The translations under genes and the position numbers were made by a program. Below, piece by piece: positions 1 through 12,313 of a stretch of 64,000 bases of DNA. A model generated the notes under the pieces. It worked only from the letters and a program-made list of their open reading frames with translations. It did not search any database and was not told the origin of the DNA. Numbering within the stretch: the first letter of the stretch is position 1; each line of letters opens with the position of its first letter. This DNA comes from Neurospora crassa OR74A (taxonomy: Eukaryota; Ascomycota; Sordariomycetes; Sordariales; Sordariaceae), in the NCBI RefSeq assembly GCF_000182925.2, contig NC_026505.1, positions 2,480,001-2,544,000 of the forward strand. Direction: 5' to 3'.

Positions 1-1088
1 GGACTCTTGGTCTCCTTACCCGTCACGGCATTCGCATTCGCAGCCGCCGCCGCCGCCGCTCCTTTAGCAAGTGGATTACTTCCCGCGGCTCCCAAGCCCT
101 TCGTGTTCAAAGCCGGCAGCGCGGCCGCCGCCTCTTTAAGGGTCAACGCGCTTTTGGTTTGCGTCTTGCGGCCGGTCGAGGTCAGGTGGAAGTCGCCCGG
201 CTTGCCCGTGATAGGGTTCTCGTCCATATATTCGGTGCCGTAGCGTTCGTGGGTGAGGAGGGCTTCTTCCATAAGGAGGGAGTCAAGGAGGGGGTCGTTT
301 GTGGTGGTTCCGCCGCCGGCCTTGGCGCCGGGTTTGTTGGTAGTTGCCGTACTGGGAAGACCGTCGGGGAGAGGAGTGGCGGTTCGCGAGGCGGTGTAGT
401 TGGTTGTGCCGCTAGCCGCACCAGCGCCGGCGGATGGTTGGGCGGGAGTGATGTAGCGGCGACCGACGGCGGGAGCCCAGTCGGATACTTCGTCTACTAG
501 AGGGATGGTCTTGGTGATGGCGGTGGCGATTGCTCCCTGGATGGCAAGGACGGGAGTTAGCATTATGAACGGCAAGAGAACTCTCTTTGCAAAAAGAAAA
601 AAAAAGAAAAAAAAAAGACATACGATTCGGGAGCTAAGAACATCTGCCAGCGTGGGTGCCATGTAGATGTTCTCGCCCACCACAAAGTAGACCGAATGAA
701 CGATGATCTCGTCGGGCGGGCCGTCCTCAGGCCTCGCAGGGTTCGTCGGTGGGCGCTTCCTCCTCGTCTGCTTGTTGATCACCCACACACCTGTACCCAT
801 TCCCGGACCTGTCTCAGCGGGTTCCTGAGCAACAATGAACTCCAGCCCAGACATTTCCTTCAGTCGGCTCTCGAATAGCTCCCGGGTGGCGAGATATTGG
901 GACATGGCCTGGTTGTTGAGACCCTGTTGGAAAACGACCTCATTATTGGAGGTCTTGTCATAGAATGGTGATTGAGCGAAGTAGTAGAGGATGCTGTTTG
1001 AGTGGATGCCTGCTTCGAACTGAGGAGGAGTGTGCCATTGGATCTCGTCGAGAGGAGGGCCGGCGTTGGCCGCTGGATCGAATGCCAT
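1..1088 (-). CDS. med6: Mediator complex subunit 6, 3' end cut by window edge
   Basis: MED6 is a head-module subunit of Mediator, the complex linking transcription factors to RNA polymerase II. Exon 1 runs 1088 to 624 and exon 2 from 536 to beyond the left edge; an 87-nt intron (537-623) has a GTATGT donor, a CTAAC branch point and a CAG acceptor. The N-terminus carries the family signature: LDEIQWH, then QFEAGIHSNSILYYFAQSPFYD, and later LEFIVAQEP and VYFVVGENIYMAPTLADVL. The start is the ATG at 1088, just ahead of this conserved block. Exon 2 is a less conserved, Ala- and Thr-rich tail that is still open at base 1. The gene diverges from the RS-rich gene at 1726. The family call is firm; the C-terminus cannot be described. 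Confidence 0.93.
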   Translation of the reverse strand, partial: MAFDPAANAGPPLDEIQWHTPPQFEAGIHSNSILYYFAQSPFYDKTSNNEVVFQQGLNNQAMSQYLATRELFESRLKEMSGLEFIVAQEPAETGPGMGTGVWVINKQTRRKRPPTNPARPEDGPPDEIIVHSVYFVVGENIYMAPTLADVLSSRIVCLFFFFFFLFAKRVLLPFIMLTPVLAIQGAIATAITKTIPLVDEVSDWAPAVGRRYITPAQPSAGAGAASGTTNYTASRTATPLPDGLPSTATTNKPGAKAGGGTTTNDPLLDSLLMEEALLTHERYGTEYMDENPITGKPGDFHLTSTGRKTQTKSALTLKEAAAALPALNTKGLGAAGSNPLAKGAAAAAAANANAVTGKETKS

Positions 1089-1725
1089 TGTCGATACGAT
1101 CTATATTCTGCAGTGCCAAAGGCTGCCGCCGATTGTGCCTGATGCCGTACAGAATGCCGAAGGGGTTCGCGAAAAGTTGTGGACAACCCTGCGGGGAAAT
1201 CCCAGAAGAAGGGAGCGTATTTGGTGACAAGTACTATGGTGGGCTATTCAAGAAGTCGTAGAGATAATGGGAATGGTCGTCGTTGGAATTTATTGCAGTT
1301 GAGAAGCCAAAGGAATTGGAATGTGGAAAAAGATCGTAGCTATGATGCTATTCGGATAAAGATTAAAGCATGGCGTCAACGCGTTTGAGGTTGAATGGGG
1401 TGTGGAAGATCCGGCAGGCACCGTACCCCCCGCGCTAGCTGCAGCCCTCAGCGGATCTTGTCCCCTGAAAATGAAAGTGACAGTGGAGGGCCCCACATCC
1501 CGCAGTGACACTGGGGTGGGGACTGCAGCTCTGCGTGTGTACACATTACCTCTACTGTGTATGCAATTCAACGACAGAACCAAACGCAGACACTTCTTCA
1601 CTCACACATCAAATTACTACCGACTGCCGACAAGAAGCGACCCAACTAAACCACCAAAGAACAAGGACGCTTGACATACAAAATCACAAAATCAACCAAG
1701 AAACTCATCCGTGATAAGATCTCCT
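1089..1725. promoter_or_regulatory. Divergent upstream region, MED6 / MMTAG2-like gene
   Basis: This 637-bp gap separates two divergent start codons and must hold both promoters and 5' leaders. No TATA box or known operator stands out. The part next to 1726 is A/C-rich, as is common for leaders in this genome. Short ORFs here match nothing I recognise. Confidence 0.5.
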
Positions 1726-2523
1726 ATGGATCTTCTTTCGACCGTCCGCAAGTCGGGGTCGCGAGGCGGCGTCAACTTCAGCTGGGACGATGTCGCCAGC
1801 TCAGCACACCGCGAGAACTATCTCGGCCATAGTCTGAAGGCTCCAGTTGGTCGCTGGGCCAAAGGGCGGGATCTCAACTGGTACGCCAAGGCAGAACCCT
1901 CAGCTGCGAACGCCGGAGAAACGGAGGAGGAGAAGGAAGCGCGCGAGCGCCGTGAAGAAATCCGCAGGATAAAGGAAGCAGAAGAGGATGCCATCAACCG
2001 CGCATTAGGCCTGCCCATCACACCGCGAAATACCAGCGGCGCCAATGCTGTTGAAGTCCAAGGCTCCAAAATCCCAGAGCGAACGGAGAAAGATTCCGCT
2101 GAGCAATCGACAGCACTGGCACCGAAAGAAGCGCAAGCAGGGGAGTCGAGAAGAGACAGGCACCGCGACTCAGAGCGACACCATAAACGGAGGCACAGGA
2201 GCAGGAGTCGTGAGCGTGGTCATGGCCGCGACAGGGAACGTGATCAGGAACGTCATCGTGATCGGGATAGACATCGCAGCCGCAGCCGTGACCGTGACCG
2301 GAGACGGGACGGGCCGGCGGATCGAGGAGGGAGAGAACACCGTCCTAGTCGCAGAAGCCGGAGCCCTGAGCGTCGTTCACACCGCGATGATAGGACGAGA
2401 GATCAGGATCGGAGTCGAAGCAGAGACCGTGGAAGACACCACCACCACCACAGAAAGCGCAGTCATAGTCCTCCTGGTCGGAGCAGGAGCAGGGATAGAA
2501 GAGCAAGGCACGATCGACGATGA
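1726..2523 (+). CDS. RS-rich protein of the MMTAG2 family (putative splicing-linked)
   Basis: A 265-residue single-exon protein. Its N-terminal third matches the multiple-myeloma-tumour-associated protein 2 family: a glycine-rich start (SGSRGGVNFSWDDV), then HRENYLGHSLKAPVGRW and KGRDLNWYAK. An acidic coiled-coil-like stretch follows (EEEKEARERREEIRRIKEAEEDAINRALG, residues about 65-95). The rest is a long arginine domain of RS, RD, RE and RH dipeptides with a short His run, as in splicing-speckle proteins. The ATG at 1726 is used; the reading frame is open upstream only through a GTG at 1711. A nuclear, spliceosome-associated role is inferred from the family and the RS domain; biochemical function is not established by sequence. 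Confidence 0.82.
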   Translation: MDLLSTVRKSGSRGGVNFSWDDVASSAHRENYLGHSLKAPVGRWAKGRDLNWYAKAEPSAANAGETEEEKEARERREEIRRIKEAEEDAINRALGLPITPRNTSGANAVEVQGSKIPERTEKDSAEQSTALAPKEAQAGESRRDRHRDSERHHKRRHRSRSRERGHGRDRERDQERHRDRDRHRSRSRDRDRRRDGPADRGGREHRPSRRSRSPERRSHRDDRTRDQDRSRSRDRGRHHHHHRKRSHSPPGRSRSRDRRARHDRR

Positions 2524-3523
2524 AGGTTGTCAGAATTGTGTTTGGTACTTAGATGAATACAAGCATGGTGTCTTGGGTCAACAGAGTAGATTAATCTTTG
2601 GTACAGTATACTCATCAGTCTTGGTAGCGGCGCACCACACCTACTAGTGTGACGGATTATTAAGCTTAGCCTTTTGGTGATTTGAAACGGTTCGTGAACA
2701 ACTGAATGTCGCCACACGTGGGTGTTCGTTCTTTTACCGTCTTTTACTTTCGCTGCTCGAAGCTCCCGTCTTTTGGCTCATGTGATGTGGATCGTGCCTG
2801 CCTGGCCCAGTGCCTGGAAGGTAGGCCCGGGCATGGCGGGGATCTGTTTTAGTGGAGTTTCAGGGATACACTGCGCTGAATGAGGACCCTGCTAGCGTGC
2901 CGTGCCTATCTACCCCTGGGGCTGGAAGGCCGCTCGGTCTGGACGGCATATATGCTACTGTACCTCTATGTGTATGTAATGAATGATGATGAGATGAGGC
3001 GTTCACAGGAACCTCTTTTGGACCTTTCATCAACAATTGCATTCAGCTACCTTTGACCTTGCAACCAACTTCACGACGGAACTGTTTCTGGCTGGGACTA
3101 GTGTCTTCAGGTCACACATTGAATAGTTTGCTCGTCAGGCCGCGACATTTCCATTCGGATACATTGAACTTCTTCCTTCCGGACATTTCTTTTCCTGGTT
3201 CACGATAATCCGCCACTTCCACTTTCTTTCCTTACTTGCGGGGACGATCAGTCGCATACTCTTCTCTTCACAGCACATCGCCCTTTACTACAAACGAACT
3301 TTAATACATACAACAACTCTCAGATCACATAACGCCTCGCGGATTCTACGCCCAGGAAGACGGTTCATCGTAAGACTCATCAACCGTATAACGTAGTTCC
3401 TCAGCTCAGTGGACGGTCAAGTTCCGCCTCTACGCTGTTTGACAGTAAACCACGACATCTCACTCGCCCAGCCAACTGCCACTGCGCATGACCCGGCTGG
3501 ACTCTTCACCTTAGTCTCAGACC
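2524..3523. other. Intergenic region before the HSP90-like ATPase gene
   Basis: About 1 kb between two same-strand genes. It holds the 3' end of the RS-rich gene and the promoter and leader of the large gene at 3524; the last 250 bases are C/A-rich leader-like sequence. No RNA gene, repeat or clear TATA box was seen. Confidence 0.4.
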
Positions 3524-6500
3524 ATGGACTATTCGCAGCTTCGCGCCGCTGCTTTGCAGAACGGCGAGGATGAAGAAGCAGTCACCGTCGATACCAGGGC
3601 CCTGATCGACAAGGTCCTGGCCAGATACTCTGGAGAATGGACAACGCTCAGAGAACTCATCCAGAACGCCGCCGATGCCCAGGCAACCACAGTCAAGATC
3701 AAATGGGAGACGATACCTTCCGTCAGTGTTCCGGCTCCGCAGACCACTGACCCCTCAGAGCTTCTCAAGCACACCCTCACCCATCACACTCTCCGTCGCC
3801 TATTAGTGCAGAACGATGGTCAGCCCTTCGCCAACACAGATTGGGCCCGCTTGAAGAGGATAGCTGAGGGCAATCCGGATGAGACCAAGATTGGTGCTTT
3901 TGGCGTTGGCTTCTACAGCGTCTTTGCTGATTGCGAGGAGCCATTCGTCAGCTCAGGAAAGGAAGCCATGGCGTTCTACTGGAAGGGAAACGCTCTGTTT
4001 ACCAGGAAGCTACAACTTCCGGTTGAACAGCATAGTCGCGAAACTGCTTTTGTCCTCGATTACCGCAACACAACAACGCCTTTGCCTAACTTACTGTCTG
4101 TCAGTCAGTTCCTTGGGACCAGTTTGACCTTTGTATCCCTACAGAAGATCGAGTTCTGGATCGACGATTGGAGAGTTCTCGCCCTGCAAAAGAAGTCATC
4201 ACCTAGTGCTCAGATTCCCATTCCACGAGACCTCGAAACTAGAACCAAGGATGGCCTCATGAAGCTCACAGCAGCTGAACAAACCAGCACGCAGATAGAC
4301 GCCAGCTTTATGAGTGTGTTAGGCTGGAAGCCTAAGCCCGTGTCGTCGTCAAACAAGTCGACCGAATCTGCATACACACCAGAGCCCTCAGGTTTGAAGG
4401 GATTCTTTTCCAGATTTACTTCCTCCGCTGCTCAGACGGCACAGCGCACAAAGGCGGCAAAGGAAGAAAAGGAAATACAGGAAGCAATCGCAGAGGATCT
4501 CACTGCTGTTTCCACCTCGACCATTTTCCTCCGCATCACTGCGGCCCAGATAGCCACCAGCGTTTCTTCCTCATTTGCAGCTGAATTGGAGCGCGCGACA
4601 AAAAAGCCTCCTCCGAAGACCACTCGGATTGCCCTTCTAACTTCTTCGTACGATGAAACCGTCGCCTCAGAGGAGTCTGTTGCTTCCAACAAGGCTGCCA
4701 AGGCCATCGATATCTTCTCCTCCGTGTTGCCTAGCAAGAAGCCTGGTGGACGCGTCTTCATCGGCTTTCCGACCACCCAGACCACTGGTGCCGGCATGCA
4801 CATTTCTGCGCCGTCAGTCATCCCGACTGTGGAGCGCGAAGCCATCGACTTGAATGCTCGCTGGGTACGAACCTGGAACATCGAGATGCTTCGTGTGGCA
4901 GGCATCATTTCGCGACTCGCCTTTGTCAATGACATGTCGGATCTAAACGAGAAGCTGAAGAGGTTATCCAATTCCAAGAACAACAAAAAGGAATCCGGAT
5001 ATGCTCTTGAGGATGTCCAGAAATTTGTGCCGGAGGCTCTCCATATCCTCAAGACCTACTCGTTCGAAGACTCTACTCCAAGCGCCCAGGTGGCGAAGAT
5101 CATTGAGGAGGCCTTTTGGACCTCTTACCGGAAGGCTTCTATCGAAGTCTTCTCTTGTCAGGGTGTGTTGCAGACGGACAAGGTCCGGCTGTTCTCTGAG
5201 GATTACGCAAAGTTCCTGAGCGGAATCCCGATCATCCTGAAGGACATGCAAGCTGCCCCGTTCATTCAAAAACTGATAGATTATGGGCTGCTCGAGCACA
5301 TCACTGTCGACGATGTTGTCAAGGAGCTGGGCTCGAAGGCCATGGACAAACATCAGCTTCACCATTTCGTGGTGTGGTTAGCCAAGACTGCCGCATCGGG
5401 TGAACTCAAATACCACCATATTCAGCATGTTCTCGATGTTGCTGTGGCTACAGTTTCTGATGATGGGAATGGTGGTGAGATTATTGCCTTGGGCTCCATC
5501 AAGAATTATCTCAACAACAGGATACCAGCCACGCTGCCTATTCCCCCAACCACCATTCCTGTCGCTTTTACTGCCGATATCCCCGAAGTCCAGTTGCAGT
5601 CGATTGGCTGGGAGCCTCTAGGTATCGTCCCTTGGCTTAGGTTCTTGATCGCATCTGGGTCCAGCAATGGAGAGGAGCATAATCTTACAAAGTCCAGCAA
5701 GTTCTCTGTACAAGTTCTTTCGGTTCTTTCAAAGAACTGGGACAATTTGAGTCCTAGCGATAAGTCATCCGTGGTGTCGGCCTTGGAACACCTGCCAGTG
5801 ATACCCACAAAGCTGGGCATGCGCAAGCCCAAGGAATCTTTCTTCTCCAGTGTCAAGCTTTTCCACGACCTTCCGACCATCGAAGGCTGTGACAGACTCA
5901 AAGAGAAGTTTTTGGTGGCTTTGGGAGTTCGCAAGACTCTCGACTTGGAGACCATCTTCACCAGGCTTCTCAATCCCGCACCTGCCGCTGAGGGAGAAGC
6001 GGAGGCCAAGAAATGGAGTCATGTCGAGCTCATCAAATACCTTGCTTCGGTGAAGAACGATATCCCGGCTGAGGATATGAAGAGGCTAAAGCAGTCCAAA
6101 CTCTGCCCCGCCGAAGACCGTACCTTTTTTGGGGGACCGGAGTCTAGAAAGGGTACTGAGAAACTATATAAACTCTCTGAACTCTATGAGCCCAAGGATT
6201 CTCTGCGGCTTTTGCAACTCCCAACTCTCCATTGGCCAGGCATCTGGAAGGCAAACAGCCCTGAGGGGGCCTTCCTCTTCTCGCTTGGGTTGCGCCCTTA
6301 TCCGGCAGTCCCTGAGCTGATCGACATGATGGCTTCTCCTGATGCGGACACTCGGAAGCACTCCATGGCGTACTTCATCAATAACTATCAGCTCAATCAA
6401 TACGGAACTTACAACCTGTCTAGGATTGACAACGCCATCTTGCCGCTCCAAGGGAACGAGAAGAAGCTTGTCCGTCCTTCCGCGTGCTTCACGAACCCAG

Positions 6501-9077
6501 ATGCGGCAATACTTGGATACGACATTTTGCGACGAGACCTTCATGACCATGCTAGCAAGTTCGGCGTTGCGCGTGATCCGAGTATTTTAGAGTGCGTTGG
6601 TAGGCTGATCGCTAGTCCACCTAAGGATCACCAGGAAGCCGTGAGGGTATTCGGTTATTTTACGACTCGTATTGCAGAACTGGGATTATCTCACGTTACT
6701 AAACTTCGGAGTTCCGCCATCATCCCCGTAACACGACGGAAAGTCTCTAGCGATGAGAAGGGCGACACCAAGGTGGTCTACATTACTCCACCAAACTGCT
6801 ACCTTGGGACGTCCTCTACCTACGGCGATATCTTCGACTTTGTTGACTTTGGTCCTAATGCTAACGTATTTCTCTTCAAATGCGGTGCGAAGGAAGAGCC
6901 AACCAAGCCCGAGATTGCCCTCATGGCATGTAGCGAACCGGCGAGACTTTTAAGCACCTTACAGAGCTCAGAGAAGTACCTTAATCTCCTCCGGTCTCTG
7001 GCGGATGAGATTGCTACTCTTAAGAGAGACAAGGAGTTGTTCAAGAAGATGACTTCATCTGCTTGGCTTCTCGGCTCCCGCGACATCTCCAACACCAAAG
7101 AGGAGCCCGACTCAGGCGATTATGATGCACCCATCAAGCAGTACCAGCTCGCTTCACCTCAGAAGATCACAATCTTGGACGACATTATCTGCTACCGTCT
7201 TTTCAAGGACTCCTTGCTCTTCGCACCTGAGGACGATGCTCTTGAGGCCTTTTACGCTGCGCTGGGGTCCGAGGCGATCAGCAGCAAAGTCTCTATGGAG
7301 CACAGAATCGGCCCTGCCGCCGAAAAGCAGGATGCTGCGGTTACCATGCGCAAGCTTGTCATTGAGCGCTCCAAAATTTTCTTATTCGAGTACTCCAAAT
7401 ACAAGAAGTCTTCCATCAAGCACGATGCCAGGTGGCTGGAGAAGAACTTGCAAGTCAAAGCTGTCACATCCTTAGCTCTTAGGCGATCACTCAAGGGATA
7501 TAACCAGCAACACACCGAAAAGCGTTCTGCGGCCGCTGTGTACAGGGACGGCAACTGGATTCTTTACATTTCGACCCACAGCCGTCCGGATCTGTACCAG
7601 GTTGGACAGGCCATCTGCACTATGTTGCTGAGCCGCCATGGCCAGCAAGCTTACTTCTTTATCGAGCCGTTCCTCAAGCTGGATCTTCTAGAGCTTCGAG
7701 CCCGCGGCTACAATGTTGACCGCATTCTCAGAGCGAAGGCTGCAGAGGCCCGGATCGCCGAAGAAGAGAGACGCAAGGCACTCGAAGCGGAAGAGCAGAG
7801 AATCCGTGAACGTGAGAAGGATTGGGCACAACAACAGTTAGCTACCGCCGACAACGCCGTAGCCAGGGCCCCTCAAACCCCTCGGTTGCCCGACCAGCCT
7901 CGGATGCCGGGAGGCTTTGATGATTCTCCCGATCATGACACGGCTCCTCAGCCCATCAAGAAGTTCGGAGACTTCTTTAGCGGCATCAAGAAGTCACTCG
8001 GCCTCGAGGCTGATGAAGACTCGAACAGGCCACCTGCCCAGCAACCCGGTACTCGCGCACCTCAGCAACTGGGACCCGGTAGCGGCGGCAGTGGTAGCGG
8101 CAGCGGTGGTGGTGGTGGTGGTGGTGGTGGTGCTGAGGGCGGCAGCAACGATGGACGAGTGACCTCGCCCGCAGTCGTCCAGCAGAATCTACTTAGCGCC
8201 ATCAAGTCCACACGCGCGCACGACGCTTCCGGTGTCTTTGCTCCCCCTACTCAGACGGAGATCACCGAACAATCCACCTACTGTGACTCGACTCCTGCGA
8301 CCAATATGAACTTTGTCGCAGAAGCGCCTGGCGGCATGCGCGTCTTCCTCGCCAAGGATGTTTCCGTCAACCCTGGCCAGTTCCTCAGCTCGAACACTGC
8401 TGGCATCAGCAAGTTCGAGACACTCCTTAAGGACGTGGCTAACGTGTACAACCTACCCGCCCACTCGCTTCATATTTACTATGATGAGCAGGGTCCGACA
8501 ATTGCGTTCAACAAGAGCGGCAGTATCTTTTGCAACTACAGGTTCTTCTCCCAACTGCATCTGGCCAAGTTGACTGGCGGGCCCGATGCTGCTGGTGGCA
8601 TGGGCAGAGCCGAGGCGACGGTTTGGTGGTGGGTGACTATTGCGCACGAGCTGGCGCACAACCTTGTCAGTCCTCACAATTCGGCGCATAGTTATTATAC
8701 GTAAGTTTCCCAAACATGCATTCTCCTACAGAAACCAAAGACTGACCATCAATATCAAATATAGCGAGTCCTTCATCCAGGAGTACTTTGGCAAAATGAT
8801 GGCCATGACTGCCATGTGGGCGACTCAGTCACTGTCTCAGTCTCAAGCTTCGGTGGGCAACAGCCTTCCGGCACCACCACCTCCTCCACAGCAGGGCACT
8901 GGTGTCCTGGGAAGCATAGCTGGAAATCCCTTCCATACAGCGCATTCTAGTCTCTCGTCTGTGGCTGTTCGAGGACAGCAGGGACAGCAGGAGCCCCCGC
9001 CGCCTTATGAGAATGGGAGGAGCTTGACTGGTGGTCAGGCTAATGGAAATCAAGGGTATCGTAGCCTCCTTGATTAA
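3524..9077 (+). CDS. Giant HSP90-like (GHKL) ATPase, sacsin-like / DUF3684 type, with C-terminal HExxH
   Basis: A 1,829-residue protein in two exons (3524-8700 and 8765-9077) with a 64-nt GTAAGT intron. Residues about 20-250 are a GHKL ATPase fold: the N-box RELIQNAADA (E44, N48), NDGQPF at 97-102 and the glycine motif GAFGVGF at 124-130. That is the sacsin/HSP90 arrangement and suggests ATP-driven chaperone-like action. The large middle part fits the fungal DUF3684 family. A charged coiled-coil stretch (about 1405-1435) is followed by Pro/Gln-rich linkers and a poly-Gly run. The C-terminal part has VTIAHELAHN (HELAH at 1708-1712) with more His nearby, a zinc-peptidase-like motif not found in HSP90. 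The last 100 residues are Gln/Pro/Ser-rich. The intron lies ten codons after HELAH and splices to TESFIQEYF. The ATPase is clear; peptidase activity is only suggested. Confidence 0.87.
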
Positions 9078-12000
9078 GCGGTTTGCTTTTCTGTTGGTTG
9101 GGCGTGGTTATTAGAGGGCAGGGGGGAGTGTTTCTTTATGTACATGATGGTGTTAATTCGCTGACTGTGATGGAATGTTTAGGTATATGAGGAGATGAGT
9201 GAGGATAGATGAGTAGATTACTATTCCATGTAGAAGTTTTTCTTGTCTGTTTTGGGTGTAAGATGGGTTGGAATTGGTGTAAGGGATTGAAATATAGCAT
9301 GGCGTTGGCCATGAATAGACGGGACCAGAGTCCACGGTCTACCTGTAGCAATGAACGTAGCTGTCTGGGTGAGCCGGATAATTGCTGTTCTCAAGAGATA
9401 TACCCTTCTCCTGCCACATAGTTCAAAACAAAGCCCTTTCCAAGTAGATCAGTTATAATAATCAGAAGCAACGAAACCATGTCTGCCGTTGTGCTTGGCG
9501 ACATAGTCAACATGCAAGGTACGAGGTACCATTCCGGACAGATGGGTCACTCCTCCGTACTTATGTATCAACGTCAATCCTTCAGCCCTGATCATCAAGG
9601 AAACCTCAGACCCTTTCTGCCGAGTCTCCTGTCTAAGGTAACAGGGCCCCTAGCGCTGCTGCCCAGCGTTGATCCGGATCGGATGGTAGTACTTTGATTT
9701 GCCTGTGGCTCCGAGCTATCCTTCCTGCCCCCGAGTGAGCAAGCAAACCCGAATACCGACAAGGACACCGCAGAATGGTCAGGTCACTCGTCCTCATCTT
9801 GACACATCTAACCCGATCATCAAGGGGCGTCACAGGTAAACCGCCTCTCCTCCTGTGACACTAGGTATTCTCTGAATCTAGACCAGTGATGCATATCGCA
9901 AACACGGAAGGCAAAGATGACGACCAAACACCGAACACCGACATACCCACGGCTCTGGGGCGTCTAACGGTCTCCGAAAAGCGACTGACTGGATGGCACG
10001 ATGTCCCTCCCCGTACATACATACTAGTCTACTACCCGGTGAGTTGATGCGGGTCGCAGGGTTTCTTGCCTGGGCACGATCCAGGAATAGAGATGTAAAT
10101 CGCGTGAGGAAAAGCGGTACGCAGTAGTGTAGTGTATGTTTCAAGCTTTTTTGCCCAACAGCTACCTAGCGCAGGCGAGATGGACATGGAACGTTCGTTC
10201 CCTGGTCGTTGTCGTTGTTTTCGTCGTCGTCGTCGTCTTCTCGGAGCGATCACGGAATGTGGTCCGTGTGTGGGAGTACCTAGGTAGGTATAGTATGTAG
10301 TCTTACGCAGGGGAACAATTGGGCAACTCCACATGCTTCCGACCTTTCCAGTGTTGCAGGGAACACTAGTCTGCTGAGAAAGAAAGACCAGACAACCAAC
10401 CTTTTTCTCTTTTGGTGTCGGGACATCAAACCGAAGATGGCTTTTTCGGGACCTTGGCGGAGGTAATGGGTGACGTTGTAGTTCGGGATATTTTTTACAC
10501 TAGACTACTTGGTGAGAGCATGATGGTATTAGGTATCTCCAAGCAAGATGCCAATAACCTAGGTGTAGACAGGACTTCGTGAGGATATTCGTGGTGACTC
10601 GCTTTGGAAAACGACTTTGGGGCGATGTTGGAAAGTCGGGCATGAGGAGGCGGCTTCGACGGGCTATCTGATTTTCCATAGACACACCGACGTAACGGGT
10701 GCATTGACATCCATTTCGCTCATCTTTTCGGGAACCATGGTGTTTGAGGACTGAACTCATGAGGCGACCCTCAGTCCGATTCCCACATCATGTCTTGCTA
10801 ACAGATTCCCTACCAAAACCGGCAAAAACAAGATAGCAAACAATGTTGTTGCCCAGCTCTTGCCAAATCAACAGGTTGCCAAGTCAAGGAACGTCAGGGG
10901 CGGAGGCAAGCGGCGGGCGGGAACAAGGCCAGCTGACGCGGTGGCCTTTACCCCGCTCCAGACCGTACAGTACCGCACACATCAAACCAGGGGCGGGGCC
11001 CGGGGGGTCAGGGGGGGCGATGCCGAACCATCACCGAACAACCCAACACACGACATCGATAACAAACCTGCCTGCGAAACCATCAACACCCCACCAACAA
11101 CAACAACATGTACCGAACCCGAAAGAAGCCGCAAGCAACGCAAACCATCCAGGATTCGGTACAGCGGCCCCGCACGCCGCCGTGTCCGGAGGCTCCTTAC
11201 GAGGAGGAGCAAACGGCTTTACTGTATGCACACCACACCATCTTTGCCCTTCTCAAAACTCGGGATCTACACCCCTGTGGAGCCCCGCGTGGTTGACAGA
11301 TGAAGAAAGGCATACGTGTTAGCAAACAGACAGGAAGTCCAAGATGCCATGATGCCACCACTGGAGGAAATGCGACGGGTGTAGTGTAGGTGATCAGGAA
11401 TGAGACCGGTGACCTGGCAAGCTTTTCTTGTAGGTAGTGTAAGGTGTGAGCGGGAGGGGAAGCTGAAGACGGGTTAGATATTGAGGAATATCTTACGTAC
11501 AACACAACAACAAAAGCAGTACAATGTACTGTTGCTTCAACAGTATTTGCTCACCTCCTCCATATATCCGGGAGCAACATCATCACTTCAGGTAATTGTC
11601 ACGCTGTCTGAAAGACTCCTCCGGCTAAACACACACCGGGCATTCTTCTTGTGTGGGCGTGGGTACCGATGCTGTCTAACTGTGTCCAAATGTTGCTTCG
11701 AGCTATGCCGAGAGTGGCGGACAAGCAAGCAAGTAGCAGGTGAAGCCAAGGTTCCCGCTCAGACGACCAATTCCGAAATATGTCCCGCGCCATCTCAAAG
11801 TCGGTATCCCACTCAACCCCATGAACTAGTATCCCGATGTGGCATTCCCCACGGTGTGACATAGCGAGCAACAACAGGAATCGATTGGTTGATGCTTCAT
11901 GTAGACGATCGGATTGACCCTGGCAGGAACACCCCGTACCGTACCCCGCTGTCTCTGTTGTCTCGCCCTTCGCCCTTTGGCTCCTCCTCTCCTCATCGAA

Positions 12001-12313
12001 ACTCGGGGCCGCCAGACTAGCAGGCAAAGCTAGAGGTACCTTGATGGATGCAGCTCTCGTTGTGATGGGAGGTAAGTAGGAGCGCGAGGAAAAGAGGGGC
12101 TCAAGTGAATGAGAGAAGAGACCCGGGCTGATTCAGTTCCTTGGTCTTTTTTTGAAGATATAAATCATGGACATTTCCCGTCTTGTCCTCATCTACTACA
12201 TCACCACTCTTCACTCAACAACAGACACTCTACTATAAAGACGTTCCTCTCGTCTTTCATCCATCCACTATAACACCAAACTTTTCTATCACATAAACAA
12301 AACAACCGACAAA
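9078..12313. other. Long gene-poor stretch upstream of formate dehydrogenase
   Basis: 3.2 kb with no ORF I can support. Overlapping plus-strand ORFs near 10843-11322 are low-complexity and look like nothing known. The right end is the promoter and leader of formate dehydrogenase. Base composition is ordinary, so this is not a RIP-damaged repeat. It could carry extended control sequences or an unrecognised noncoding transcript. Confidence 0.4.
12159..12164 (+). promoter_or_regulatory. Probable TATA box of formate dehydrogenase gene
   Basis: A TATAAA sits about 150 bases before the start codon, followed by a pyrimidine- and CA-rich leader, as expected for a highly expressed fungal gene. Assignment is by position and sequence only. 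Confidence 0.45.

Noticed and set aside
10843-11322. Overlapping plus-strand ORFs of 147-159 codons
   Set aside because: Low-complexity, two frames equally open, no motif, no strong start context.
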